From Chlamydiia bacterium (GTDB taxonomy: Bacteria; Chlamydiota; Chlamydiia; Chlamydiales; FEN-1388): a stretch of 8,721 nt of DNA. A program made the position numbers and the translations under genes. The DNA lies in assembly GCA_028293095.1 (NCBI GenBank), contig JAQGPK010000109.1:1-8721 (forward strand), read 5' to 3'. The notes under the pieces were generated by a model that did not search any database, had not been told where the DNA came from, and saw only the letters and a program-made list of their open reading frames with translations. This document shows positions 1 through 6,752 of this stretch, in pieces. Within the stretch, counting starts at the first letter, position 1; each line of letters begins with the position of its first letter.

Positions 1-1155
1 CTGAAAAAACTGATCCAGGAAACGAATGCTGATGCCATTTATTGGAATCGACGCTACTCCCCTTTCCATATACAACAAGATAGTGACTGTAAAATAGCGC
101 TTTTAGGAAAGGGCATGGAGGTGAAGGAATATCCCGGTAATTTATTGATAGAGCCTTCAGAGCTTCTGAACAAGCAAGGAAACCCCTTTAAAGTCTTTAC
201 CCCCTTTTACAAGACGGCAGTCACATACCTTGATGTTCAAAAGCCACTCCCTACACCGAGCGAGCTACTTTTCTATAACGGACAGCTTGATTCGACTGCA
301 CTCAAAGAGCTAAAGCTACTCCCAACCACAGCCTGGGCAGAAAAATTTATAGACTATTGGACTCCAGGCGAGCTGGGAGCACATCAAAAGATGAATCGCT
401 TTTGTAATGAAGCTATACAGAACTATGATAAGGCCCGTGATATTCCAGCGACCCAAGGAACCTCTAGACTCTCTCCTCATTTACACTTTGGCGAAATCTC
501 TCCAAGACAAGTGTATGAAAAAACACGTAGCCAGGAAGCGTATGTTCGCGAGCTTTACTTCCGCGAATTTGCCTACTACCTTCTCTTTCATTTCCCCAAA
601 ATGGTGAAAGAGCCGCTAAGACCTGAATTTATGAAATTCCCATGGAACCACAATGAATCTCATCTTCACTCCTGGCAGAAAGGACTTACCGGCTATCCTA
701 TCGTTGATGCAGGGATGCGTGAACTGTGGCAGACTGGCTGGATGCATAATCGAGTGCGCATGATCGTAGGATCATTTTTAGTAAAGCATCTCCTATTGCC
801 TTGGCAAGAGGGAGCTCGCTGGTTTCAAGACACATTGCTCGACGCAGATCTTGCAAATAATATATTTGGCTGGCAATGGGTTGCAGGCTGCGGCGCTGAT
901 GCTGCGCCCTATTTTCGGATTTTCAATCCTATTCTACAGGGGGAAAAATTTGATCCACAAGGTGAGTATGTCAAAAAATATGTTCCGGAACTTAAACAGT
1001 TACCTACAAAATACATTCACAAGCCTTGGAAAATGGATGAGAGTGAGCTTAAGGCGTTAGGAGTTACTCTTGGAGAGACATACCCCTACCCTATCGTAGA
1101 TCACGCCGACGCGCGCGCGCAAGCACTCGATGCCTTCCAACAAATGCGAGAGTAG
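1..1155 (+). CDS. phrB: Deoxyribodipyrimidine photolyase (CPD photolyase), 5'-truncated by window edge
   Basis: A light-driven DNA repair flavoenzyme that splits cyclobutane pyrimidine dimers using FADH-. The frame is open from base 1, so the N-terminus lies outside the window; 384 codons are visible against about 470 in the family, so roughly 85-90 residues are missing. In the cofactor-domain end, WNRRY lies at 43-57. In the FAD domain, TSRLSP is at 460-477, TGWMHNRVRM at 733-762, DADLANN...GWQW at 841-879 and PYFRIFNP at 907-930. By alignment to E. coli PhrB as I remember it, the electron-transfer triad W306/W359/W382 is intact (codons at 643, 802 and 871), as is the FAD-contacting Asn378 (codon at 859). 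The GWQWVAGCGADAAPYFR block fits class I CPD photolyases. A cryptochrome-like relative cannot be fully excluded without the N-terminus, but a functional photolyase is the best reading. It ends with TAG, 32 bp from the convergent neighbour. Confidence 0.95.
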   Translation: MKKLIQETNADAIYWNRRYSPFHIQQDSDCKIALLGKGMEVKEYPGNLLIEPSELLNKQGNPFKVFTPFYKTAVTYLDVQKPLPTPSELLFYNGQLDSTALKELKLLPTTAWAEKFIDYWTPGELGAHQKMNRFCNEAIQNYDKARDIPATQGTSRLSPHLHFGEISPRQVYEKTRSQEAYVRELYFREFAYYLLFHFPKMVKEPLRPEFMKFPWNHNESHLHSWQKGLTGYPIVDAGMRELWQTGWMHNRVRMIVGSFLVKHLLLPWQEGARWFQDTLLDADLANNIFGWQWVAGCGADAAPYFRIFNPILQGEKFDPQGEYVKKYVPELKQLPTKYIHKPWKMDESELKALGVTLGETYPYPIVDHADARAQALDAFQQMRE

Positions 1156-1156
1156 A

Positions 1157-1171
1157 TGATTTAGAAAATCA
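1157..1171. terminator. Weak inverted repeat between convergent genes
   Basis: A perfect 6-bp inverted repeat (TGATTT, 3-nt loop AGA, AAATCA) fills part of the 32-bp gap between the photolyase stop and the stop of the opposing coiled-coil gene. Its position fits a small bidirectional terminator, but the stem is AT-rich and no T-tract follows on either strand, so its function is doubtful. Confidence 0.2.
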
Positions 1172-1187
1172 CTCGGCCTCTTCTTCT

Positions 1188-3131
1188 CTAGGTTTCTGGA
1201 ATTCTTCTAATTTTTTCCTCCGCTGCCTTTAATTTCTTTGCAAAACTATCAATGAGTTGCTTATCAATAATAAACTCGCCTGATTCTTTCACTGTAATCG
1301 CAGCTTTCAACTGCTTCTGCAGCTTTTCTATTCCATTATTGAGCTCTGTCTTAGATTCGGCCAGATCATTTTCATCCATTCCTGAATGTTCTAACAGTTG
1401 AGAAGATTTAGCAGCTAAAGTCTGTATCCTATTTAAATATTCTCGGTAATCATCTTCGACTGCTAGATTTTTCCTCATTTCTTTTTGCAGAGGAGTCAAT
1501 CCCTCCTGCTGACTGTCTTGAGTTGACAGTAAAGAACGTGGCTTCACCATCTTCTCTTTTGTTCCATTTTCTACTTTTATTTCTTCCATCAAGGCATTTT
1601 CAAAAGTATCTGTAGAAAAGCCATATTGTTCTGCTTTTGCTAAAATTTCAAGCTGTTCCTCAAGCGTGTCTTTAAAAGTAGCTAAAGGTATTTTTTCTAT
1701 TGATTTTGGTAACTTTTGAAGTAACTGTTGTACTACCAGCTGCTTAGGCTCCCTCTCTAAAGATGGATACTTTTTCTTAAAATTCTGAAGAACTTTATCC
1801 AGTTCCTTCGGAAAGTTTTCTCTTTCCAAATCTAAAATTTTCGGAAAGTTTTCTTTTTCCAAATCTAAAATTTTTTGCAATTTCTCTATATACGCTTTCT
1901 GCAGACTACCACTGGTATTACCTAAACGACGTGTAAGCAATTCCCCACAGTGCGCCAACAACCCTGTGAAAGCTTGATACTCTTCTTTTTGGTTTAATTC
2001 TATTTCTTTAGTAATAGCTATGCATGTAGCTTCTGCTTTCATAAGCTCAACTTTTACTGCTTTAAGCTTCTCTTTCCAGAGATTTGTGTTCTGTACCTTA
2101 TTTACAGTACCTAAACTGGCCCATACCTCTCGAAGATTTTGCACGTATTCCTGCTTTTCTTGGCCTATTTCTTGAAACTGTTCAATGATTTTCTTAACTG
2201 ATTCTTCTACTTGCTTATAATGCTTCTGAAGCTCGCTTACATCTCTGTTGTCTTCGCTTTTTACTGAAGGGGCTGAATGAGAGGGAAAATTTTTAGTTAA
2301 TTTCTTTGTTGCATCCCCTTGATCAGTAGGAATAGGAGTACTCTCAAATAGAGAACGTGCGCTTGCAAATCCTATCGCCTCCTCTTCATATCTCGTTATA
2401 GGCTCTGCAGAAGATTGAGGAAGCTTTTCTGTCCCTGATTGAGCGGGTAATGAAATAGGCTGCTGTCCAACAATGTGTTGATTTTCTTCAAAATGATCAA
2501 GTTTTGAAGAATGGGGTGCTACTACATTGTTACGCCCGTCCACTGATGAAGTGGGTGGTGTTACCGTAGTTTGCTGATCCTTTTTTGCAGATTCAGTAAG
2601 TTCCTTCAGAGGGTTTTCTACTTTTTGCTGCTGAGGTGAAGGAGGACTGAGAGGCTTTTGAACTTTTAAAATATTACTACTAATTAAAGTAACCGCTTTG
2701 GTTATTTGATGAGCTTCGATAAAATTTTTTTGCTGTTTCGTTATGTCATCAACAGTAGTAAAGATTTTATACCATTTTTTTTGAAATTTTCTGTATGCAA
2801 CTTTTTCCACAAATTCATTATACTTGTTTTTCAATGATTCTGTGCTTTCTTTTTCTTTTAATGATACAGTTTGAGGAATCATACTTTCAATTTTTACTTT
2901 TAACATCCCTATATTTTTATTTAAGTTATAATCCTTTTTATTCCACAAAACTCGTAACCTTCCAAAAAATCCGCTATATTCTTCTTGCTTAGGAGAAAAC
3001 TTCAGGCCTTCGGGCTCCCCATTTTTGTTATATTTAACCGCTTTCAATAATATTTTCTCTTTTGAAGTAGGGTCCCAATTTTTAAGAAATTCAGCCGCTG
3101 GATCAGAAGGAGGAATATTTGAAGTACTCAT
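1188..3131 (-). CDS. Large coiled-coil protein of unknown function
   Basis: I do not recognise this 647-residue protein. It has no signal peptide and no membrane segment, and is rich in Lys, Glu and Gln with only two Cys (370, 395). Layout: an N-terminal part (1-155) with a Ser/Pro-containing start and a basic, aromatic-containing helical section around 50-125; a Pro/Gln/Ser/Thr-rich, probably disordered linker (about 158-295); then long charged helices likely to form coiled coils (about 297-500 and 555-645). Residues 420-441 are two near-identical 11-residue repeats (KILDLEKENFP, KILDLERENFP). The ATG at 3131 has only a weak AGG-type ribosome site (TTTAGG, about 6 nt upstream). The gene is visibly more AT-rich than its neighbours, and its upstream region is extremely AT-rich, suggesting a lineage-specific or acquired gene. 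A secreted effector or a structural/scaffold protein are both possible; the sequence does not decide. Confidence 0.85.
   Translation of the reverse strand: MSTSNIPPSDPAAEFLKNWDPTSKEKILLKAVKYNKNGEPEGLKFSPKQEEYSGFFGRLRVLWNKKDYNLNKNIGMLKVKIESMIPQTVSLKEKESTESLKNKYNEFVEKVAYRKFQKKWYKIFTTVDDITKQQKNFIEAHQITKAVTLISSNILKVQKPLSPPSPQQQKVENPLKELTESAKKDQQTTVTPPTSSVDGRNNVVAPHSSKLDHFEENQHIVGQQPISLPAQSGTEKLPQSSAEPITRYEEEAIGFASARSLFESTPIPTDQGDATKKLTKNFPSHSAPSVKSEDNRDVSELQKHYKQVEESVKKIIEQFQEIGQEKQEYVQNLREVWASLGTVNKVQNTNLWKEKLKAVKVELMKAEATCIAITKEIELNQKEEYQAFTGLLAHCGELLTRRLGNTSGSLQKAYIEKLQKILDLEKENFPKILDLERENFPKELDKVLQNFKKKYPSLEREPKQLVVQQLLQKLPKSIEKIPLATFKDTLEEQLEILAKAEQYGFSTDTFENALMEEIKVENGTKEKMVKPRSLLSTQDSQQEGLTPLQKEMRKNLAVEDDYREYLNRIQTLAAKSSQLLEHSGMDENDLAESKTELNNGIEKLQKQLKAAITVKESGEFIIDKQLIDSFAKKLKAAEEKIRRIPET
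1807..1872 (-). repeat. 33-bp tandem duplication inside the coiled-coil gene
   Basis: Two adjacent 33-bp copies (1807-1839 and 1840-1872) differ at only a few positions, for example TCTCTTTCC versus TCTTTTTCC. They are in frame and encode two 11-residue units of the pattern K-I-L-D-L-E-(K/R)-E-N-F-P. Eleven-residue periodicity fits a helix/coiled-coil (hendecad) spacing. The high DNA identity suggests a recent slippage duplication. Confidence 0.8.
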
Positions 3132-3330
3132 ATAAAAACCTAAATTATTTAATTCAAATTCATTTCTGGAATAATTATATTTTTAATTACAATTATTCAA
3201 TTTTTCATCTAAATTTCATTATAATTTATTTTTTAATAATAAAGTAAAAATATTTTAAGTTGTTCGCTTAAAAAACTTGATTGAATTCCATAACTCGCTG
3301 ATTATAAATAACTTGATTAAAATTGAGATT
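3132..3330 (-). promoter_or_regulatory. Very AT-rich upstream region of the coiled-coil gene with possible -10 boxes
   Basis: This stretch is almost all A and T. Read on the minus strand it holds two perfect TATAAT hexamers (3174-3179 and 3218-3223). The first has TTGAAT (3195-3200) 15 bp upstream, a short spacer; the second has only a poor -35 candidate. In sequence this AT-rich, TATAAT is expected by chance, so the exact promoter is uncertain, although the promoter of the coiled-coil gene should lie here. I see no gene in it. Confidence 0.3.
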
Positions 3331-3411
3331 CCACTACCATTCGGGAGAGAGTAGACACTGCCCTTTGGACAACAGGTCGAATAGGGAACAAACCCACTAA
3401 AAAACCAAAAA

Positions 3412-3473
3412 GGCTATTTTATGGGGGTGATTTTAGCCATAACTTGGCGATTTTATAGGGTGATTTTAGCCAT
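3412..3473. repeat. Pair of imperfect ~29-bp direct repeats in the intergenic gap
   Basis: Copy 1 (3412-3440) and copy 2 (3446-3473) agree at about 26 of 29 positions and share the exact 16-mer GGGTGATTTTAGCCAT (3425-3440 and 3458-3473). The end of copy 2 forms a perfect 6-bp hairpin with what follows (TTAGCC at 3466-3471, loop ATTTT, GGCTAA at 3477-3482). No open frame over the repeats looks like a gene. It may be a unit of a dispersed intergenic repeat or a binding-site array. Confidence 0.6.
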
Positions 3474-3529
3474 TTTGGCTAATTTCTCTACTTTTCACTG
3501 GTTAAAAACTCTTCAATTTCCTGAAAATA

Positions 3530-3556
3530 AGCCAAAATCTTCTGATGATTTTGGTT
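3530..3556 (-). terminator. Probable intrinsic terminator of prfC
   Basis: CCAAAATC (3532-3539) and GATTTTGG (3547-3554) form a perfect 8-bp stem with a 7-nt loop, extended to 10 bp by one G-T and one A-T pair. On the minus strand the hairpin starts about 3 nt after the prfC TAA and is followed by CTTATTTT, a modest T-rich tail. The position is right for a Rho-independent terminator, but the stem is AT-rich and the tail interrupted, so termination may be partial. Confidence 0.5.
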
Positions 3557-3559
3557 CTG

Positions 3560-5158
3560 TTAGATCAGAATATCGACGAGCTGATGGTTTGGGTTCTGCG
3601 TGATGGCATATTGCTTTTCCCACTGACTGCTAAAGAGCACAACAGGACGCTCACTCCGATCTTGCACAACCAAACAGGTCGATGTCTTCTTATACGTTTT
3701 AAAATCGCCAAGCAGCCAAGCACTACAACTGTACGGCAATGAGGTCAGGGTCGTCTCAACGCCATATTCATCCTTGAGTCTATACTGCATCACCTCATAC
3801 TGGAGCTGTCCGACAGCACCAAAGATCGCCTCACCTACATACTCATACGGACGAAAGAGCTGGATAGCACCTTCATTCGTAAGTTGTAAAATGCCCTTAT
3901 CAAAGGATTTTCTTTTACCTACATCTGTCGGGTTGACCCGTGCAAAAATTTCGGGTTGAAACTGAGGAAGCGGTTTAAAATTAAACCCCCCGGTCATGGA
4001 AATCGTATCGCCAATTGCAAAGACTCCAGGATTAATCACGCCAATAATATCTCCAGGATAGGCAAAGTCAAGCGTCGTGCGCTCCCCTGCAACCATACCA
4101 TGGGGACGCGAAAGCCGAATCTCACGACCAAGCCTGTGATGCTTCACAACAAGGTCTCTTTCAAATCTACCAGAACAGACGCGCAAAAAAGCCATGCTAT
4201 CGCGATGCCTACGATCCATATTCGCCTGAAGCTTGAAAACGTACGCACTAAAAGGGGTTTCCACCGGATTAATTTCGATCTCTTTACCATCACTTGCTAC
4301 GGCTTCACGTATATGAGGAGAGGGAGCTAAATGAATAAAGGCGTCAAAGAAAGGCTCAATACCAAAATTTGTTAAAGCAGATGCAAAAAAGACAGGTGTT
4401 ACTTTGCCGGCTAAAAATTCTTCTCTATCAAATGCATTGCCGGCCATATCTAAGAGCTCAATCTCTTGTACTAATGCCTGATAGTTTGCTTCACCAAGCT
4501 TATTCTTAATATCGGAATTATCGAGAGAAACGTGCGCAATTTCTGCTTTTTGAGCGCCGCCATGTGAGACTTTAGTAAAAATTAAACTCTCTTTTTTAAT
4601 TCGATCGTACACGCCTAAAAACTCTCTTCCTGTACCTATCGGCCAGTTCATTGCAAAAGAGTTGATCTGCAATACGCTTTCCACCTCGTTCATCAAATCG
4701 AGAGGATCGCGTCCAGGCATATCCATTTTATTAATAAATGTGAGTACTGGGATTTTTCTCAAACGGCAGACTTCAAATAGCTTTCTCGTCTGCTTCTCAA
4801 CACCTTTACCTGCGTCAATAACCATGATCGCACAATCGGCCGCCGTAAGCGTTCGATAAGTATCTTCTGAAAAGTCTTCGTGACCAGGGGTATCCAAAAC
4901 GTTAATCAGCACATCTTTATACGCAAACTGCATGGCAGAGGCTGTGATCGAAATTCCCCTCTCCTGTTCCATTGCCATCCAGTCGGATGCTGCAGCCTTA
5001 CGGCCTTTACGTCCTCTGACCATACCAGCTGCGTGAATCATACCAGAGTAGAGAAGTAGTTTTTCGGTAAGCGTTGTTTTTCCAGCGTCAGGGTGGCTAA
5101 TAATGGCAAATGTTCGTCTTTTCGTGCAGGCATCTAAAATTTGATCTGAATTATCCAT
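3560..5158 (-). CDS. prfC: Peptide chain release factor 3 (RF3)
   Basis: A translational GTPase that removes RF1/RF2 from the ribosome after peptide release. The 532 residues match the usual length (E. coli about 529). GTPase motifs in order: G1 SHPDAGKTT (21-29), switch I GISIT (68-72), G3 DTPGHEDF (89-96), G4 NKMD (143-146) and G5 SAL (about 260). The block SDWMAMEQERGISIT and the C-terminal region with AIFGAVGQLQYEVMQYRLKDEYGV are typical of RF3 and separate it from EF-G and TypA. The basic GRKGRKAAASDWM stretch (49-61) resembles non-enterobacterial RF3 forms. The ATG at 5158 is in the expected place, shortly before the G1 loop, but has no strong ribosome site. The gene lies 88 bp downstream of the dienelactone-hydrolase gene on the same strand, so it may be co-transcribed or have its own promoter. 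A hairpin follows its TAA. Confidence 0.97.
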   Translation of the reverse strand: MDNSDQILDACTKRRTFAIISHPDAGKTTLTEKLLLYSGMIHAAGMVRGRKGRKAAASDWMAMEQERGISITASAMQFAYKDVLINVLDTPGHEDFSEDTYRTLTAADCAIMVIDAGKGVEKQTRKLFEVCRLRKIPVLTFINKMDMPGRDPLDLMNEVESVLQINSFAMNWPIGTGREFLGVYDRIKKESLIFTKVSHGGAQKAEIAHVSLDNSDIKNKLGEANYQALVQEIELLDMAGNAFDREEFLAGKVTPVFFASALTNFGIEPFFDAFIHLAPSPHIREAVASDGKEIEINPVETPFSAYVFKLQANMDRRHRDSMAFLRVCSGRFERDLVVKHHRLGREIRLSRPHGMVAGERTTLDFAYPGDIIGVINPGVFAIGDTISMTGGFNFKPLPQFQPEIFARVNPTDVGKRKSFDKGILQLTNEGAIQLFRPYEYVGEAIFGAVGQLQYEVMQYRLKDEYGVETTLTSLPYSCSAWLLGDFKTYKKTSTCLVVQDRSERPVVLFSSQWEKQYAITQNPNHQLVDILI

Positions 5159-5180
5159 AACGCCAAAATACTAAGTGATA

Positions 5181-5209
5181 AGAATGTTATAGAGAAATTG
5201 TAAGGCATT
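5181..5209 (-). promoter_or_regulatory. Possible weak promoter for prfC
   Basis: In the 88-bp gap upstream of prfC, the minus strand shows TTACAA, a 17-bp spacer and TATCAC, a poor but correctly spaced -35/-10 pair, about 20 bp before the start codon. Read-through from the upstream operon is an equally good explanation for prfC expression. Confidence 0.2.
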
Positions 5210-5246
5210 ACTATTAAAGATTCTATTTATTTCTATTAATAGACCC

Positions 5247-5981
5247 CTAAGAAAAGATTTCTGCAAAGAAATTTTTCATAGCCTGCCAGGACCTTTGGTT
5301 TGCTTTTGCACTAAAAACAAGTCCCAAATCCTTATCATTCGCCCCTGGAACAGTAAAAGCATGCGATGTTTGTCCATAAATATGCATCTGCCAGTCCACT
5401 TTGGCATCTGTGAGCTCCTTTTGCATCTTCTCCACATCTTGAGGATAGATCATAGGATCGTCATACCCTGTTAAAATTAAAATCGAACCTCGAATACCTT
5501 GAGCTATCGGCAGAGTAACCGCTTGCTCATCCCCCATTCGGCTTCCTAAAAGTGCATGAAAGCTCACAACTCCTTTCAAGTTGACTCCACTTCGAAATAG
5601 CTCAATCATGGCAAGCCCTCCGAAGCAAAATCCGATGCCCCCCACCATTTTGGAATCGACAAGAGGATGCTGGCACACCTTTTCATAGGCTGCCTTCATA
5701 CGTTTTTGTAAAAGGGCGCGGTCCTTAAATAGGGGTATCATTAACTCAACCGCCTCTTCACTTCTTGTAACCTCTTGCCCTTCACCATAGAGGTCTACCA
5801 CAAAAGCTCTGTATCCTAAGGCCGCAAGATCGTGTCCTTTACTGCGAGCAAAATTATCCTGTCCCATCCAGGCATGGGCGACGATGATTGCAGGACGTTT
5901 ACCCTGCAGCTTCTCATCATACACCATGTGGCCTTGCATTCGTATATTGCCTTCACGATAAAAAATTGTCTCTGTGTGCAT
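5247..5981 (-). CDS. Dienelactone hydrolase family protein (alpha/beta hydrolase)
   Basis: A predicted cytoplasmic alpha/beta hydrolase of 244 residues, the usual size for the family. The Cys-Asp-His triad is visible: the nucleophile Cys119 in GIGFCFGG (115-122), the acid in GYDDP (172-176, probably Asp175), and His207 in TSHAF (205-209). The N-terminal AHAWMGQDNFARSKGHDLAALGY region supplies the family's oxyanion-loop area. Classical members open dienelactone rings in aromatic degradation, but most genomic homologues have unknown ester or lactone substrates, and no other degradation genes are present here. The ATG at 5981 follows AAAGAG (5987-5992) at 5 nt. Only 15 nt separate it from the methyltransferase stop, so it is probably the last gene of the polyketide operon, where it might hydrolyse a lactone, pyrone or ester intermediate. 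That role is inference. Confidence 0.9.
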   Translation of the reverse strand: MHTETIFYREGNIRMQGHMVYDEKLQGKRPAIIVAHAWMGQDNFARSKGHDLAALGYRAFVVDLYGEGQEVTRSEEAVELMIPLFKDRALLQKRMKAAYEKVCQHPLVDSKMVGGIGFCFGGLAMIELFRSGVNLKGVVSFHALLGSRMGDEQAVTLPIAQGIRGSILILTGYDDPMIYPQDVEKMQKELTDAKVDWQMHIYGQTSHAFTVPGANDKDLGLVFSAKANQRSWQAMKNFFAEIFS

Positions 5982-5996
5982 AAAAACTCTTTGTTA

Positions 5997-6752
5997 TCAC
6001 TGTTTTATTGCAATCCCACAATAGCCTGTTGAGAGGCTTTTAACAAAATGAAAGCGAAAATCTTCAGGTACAGTGCGCGTGAATACCATTTTCCAAAAAG
6101 ACCATTTTTTTGCATAGGGCGCAAGTCCTATTACTGTATCAACATGCAGCTGTTTACTCTGACACATATTTTTAAGCTCTTCTGGCGTAATGAAAAGATC
6201 ATACACATGCATGTGCTCCGGCGCATTTTTCACAAACCAGTCAACACCTTTGATAACAAGTAGATAACTTAGAAAAGTTCTATTAAAAGTATGAAAAAAG
6301 AAGATGCCATCTTTACGAAGTACACGGCTGACTTCTTGAATCAACAGCTCAGGTTTTTCAACATGTTCAAGAATATCGGTCGCACACACTACATCAAAGC
6401 TTGCATCCTCAAAGGGAAGAGCATAGGCATCCGCCCGCTTATAGATAACTTGCTTTGAAGTATCATGACGGCGCGCAACCTCTAAACTATCTCCTGAGAT
6501 ATCAATTCCAGTGACTGCATACCCCTCAACAGCGAGCCTGTTCGTAAGAAAACCAGCTCCACAGCCAACATCCAAAACGTGGGCCCTTTTACCAATCCGT
6601 CTTTCAATTTCGTGAGAAATCCACTCACCTCTCACCTTATTTTCAGCTCGTAAGAGAGCAATGGGATGATCATAGGCTGTATACCATCTCTCTCCTAATG
6701 TCTCATAAAATTCATTATTAATTACATCTTGAGAACTGGACGATCTTTCCAT
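5997..6752 (-). CDS. UbiG-like SAM-dependent O-methyltransferase
   Basis: A class I methyltransferase of 251 residues. The SAM-binding motif I VLDVGCGAGF is at 59-68, the ribose-binding acidic residue is in GIDIS (82-86), the post-motif FDVVCATDILEHV is at 119-131 and motif III LRKDGIFFF at 145-153. The segment HTFNRTFLSYLL (154-165) and the N-terminal WY..DHP..LLRAEN block resemble UbiG, which O-methylates hydroxylated ubiquinone precursors. I chose the ATG at 6752, which has GGA 7 nt upstream; a TTG four codons earlier (6764) has no ribosome site. The gene overlaps the membrane-protein gene by 31 nt and is followed after 15 nt by the hydrolase gene. Its place behind a type III polyketide synthase suggests it methylates the polyketide-derived phenol or quinone; a role in respiratory quinone synthesis is the main alternative. 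Confidence 0.9.
   Translation of the reverse strand: MERSSSSQDVINNEFYETLGERWYTAYDHPIALLRAENKVRGEWISHEIERRIGKRAHVLDVGCGAGFLTNRLAVEGYAVTGIDISGDSLEVARRHDTSKQVIYKRADAYALPFEDASFDVVCATDILEHVEKPELLIQEVSRVLRKDGIFFFHTFNRTFLSYLLVIKGVDWFVKNAPEHMHVYDLFITPEELKNMCQSKQLHVDTVIGLAPYAKKWSFWKMVFTRTVPEDFRFHFVKSLSTGYCGIAIKQ

Noticed and set aside
3132..3559. Possible mobile-element remnant in the 428-bp gap
   Set aside because: No transposase fragment, terminal inverted repeats or target-site duplication could be found; only short direct repeats and hairpins are visible.
3421..3603. Plus-strand 60-codon open frame beginning in the intergenic repeats
   Set aside because: Its first half is the direct repeat and its end runs antisense into prfC; composition is not protein-like and there is no ribosome site.
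3956..4330. 124-codon plus-strand open frame
   Set aside because: It lies wholly antisense within prfC, whose protein is clearly conserved; the translation resembles no family.
5232..5243. 12-bp palindrome TCTATTAATAGA after the dienelactone-hydrolase gene
   Set aside because: It has no loop and no T-tract for a terminator, and is AT-rich enough to occur by chance; an operator is possible but unsupported.
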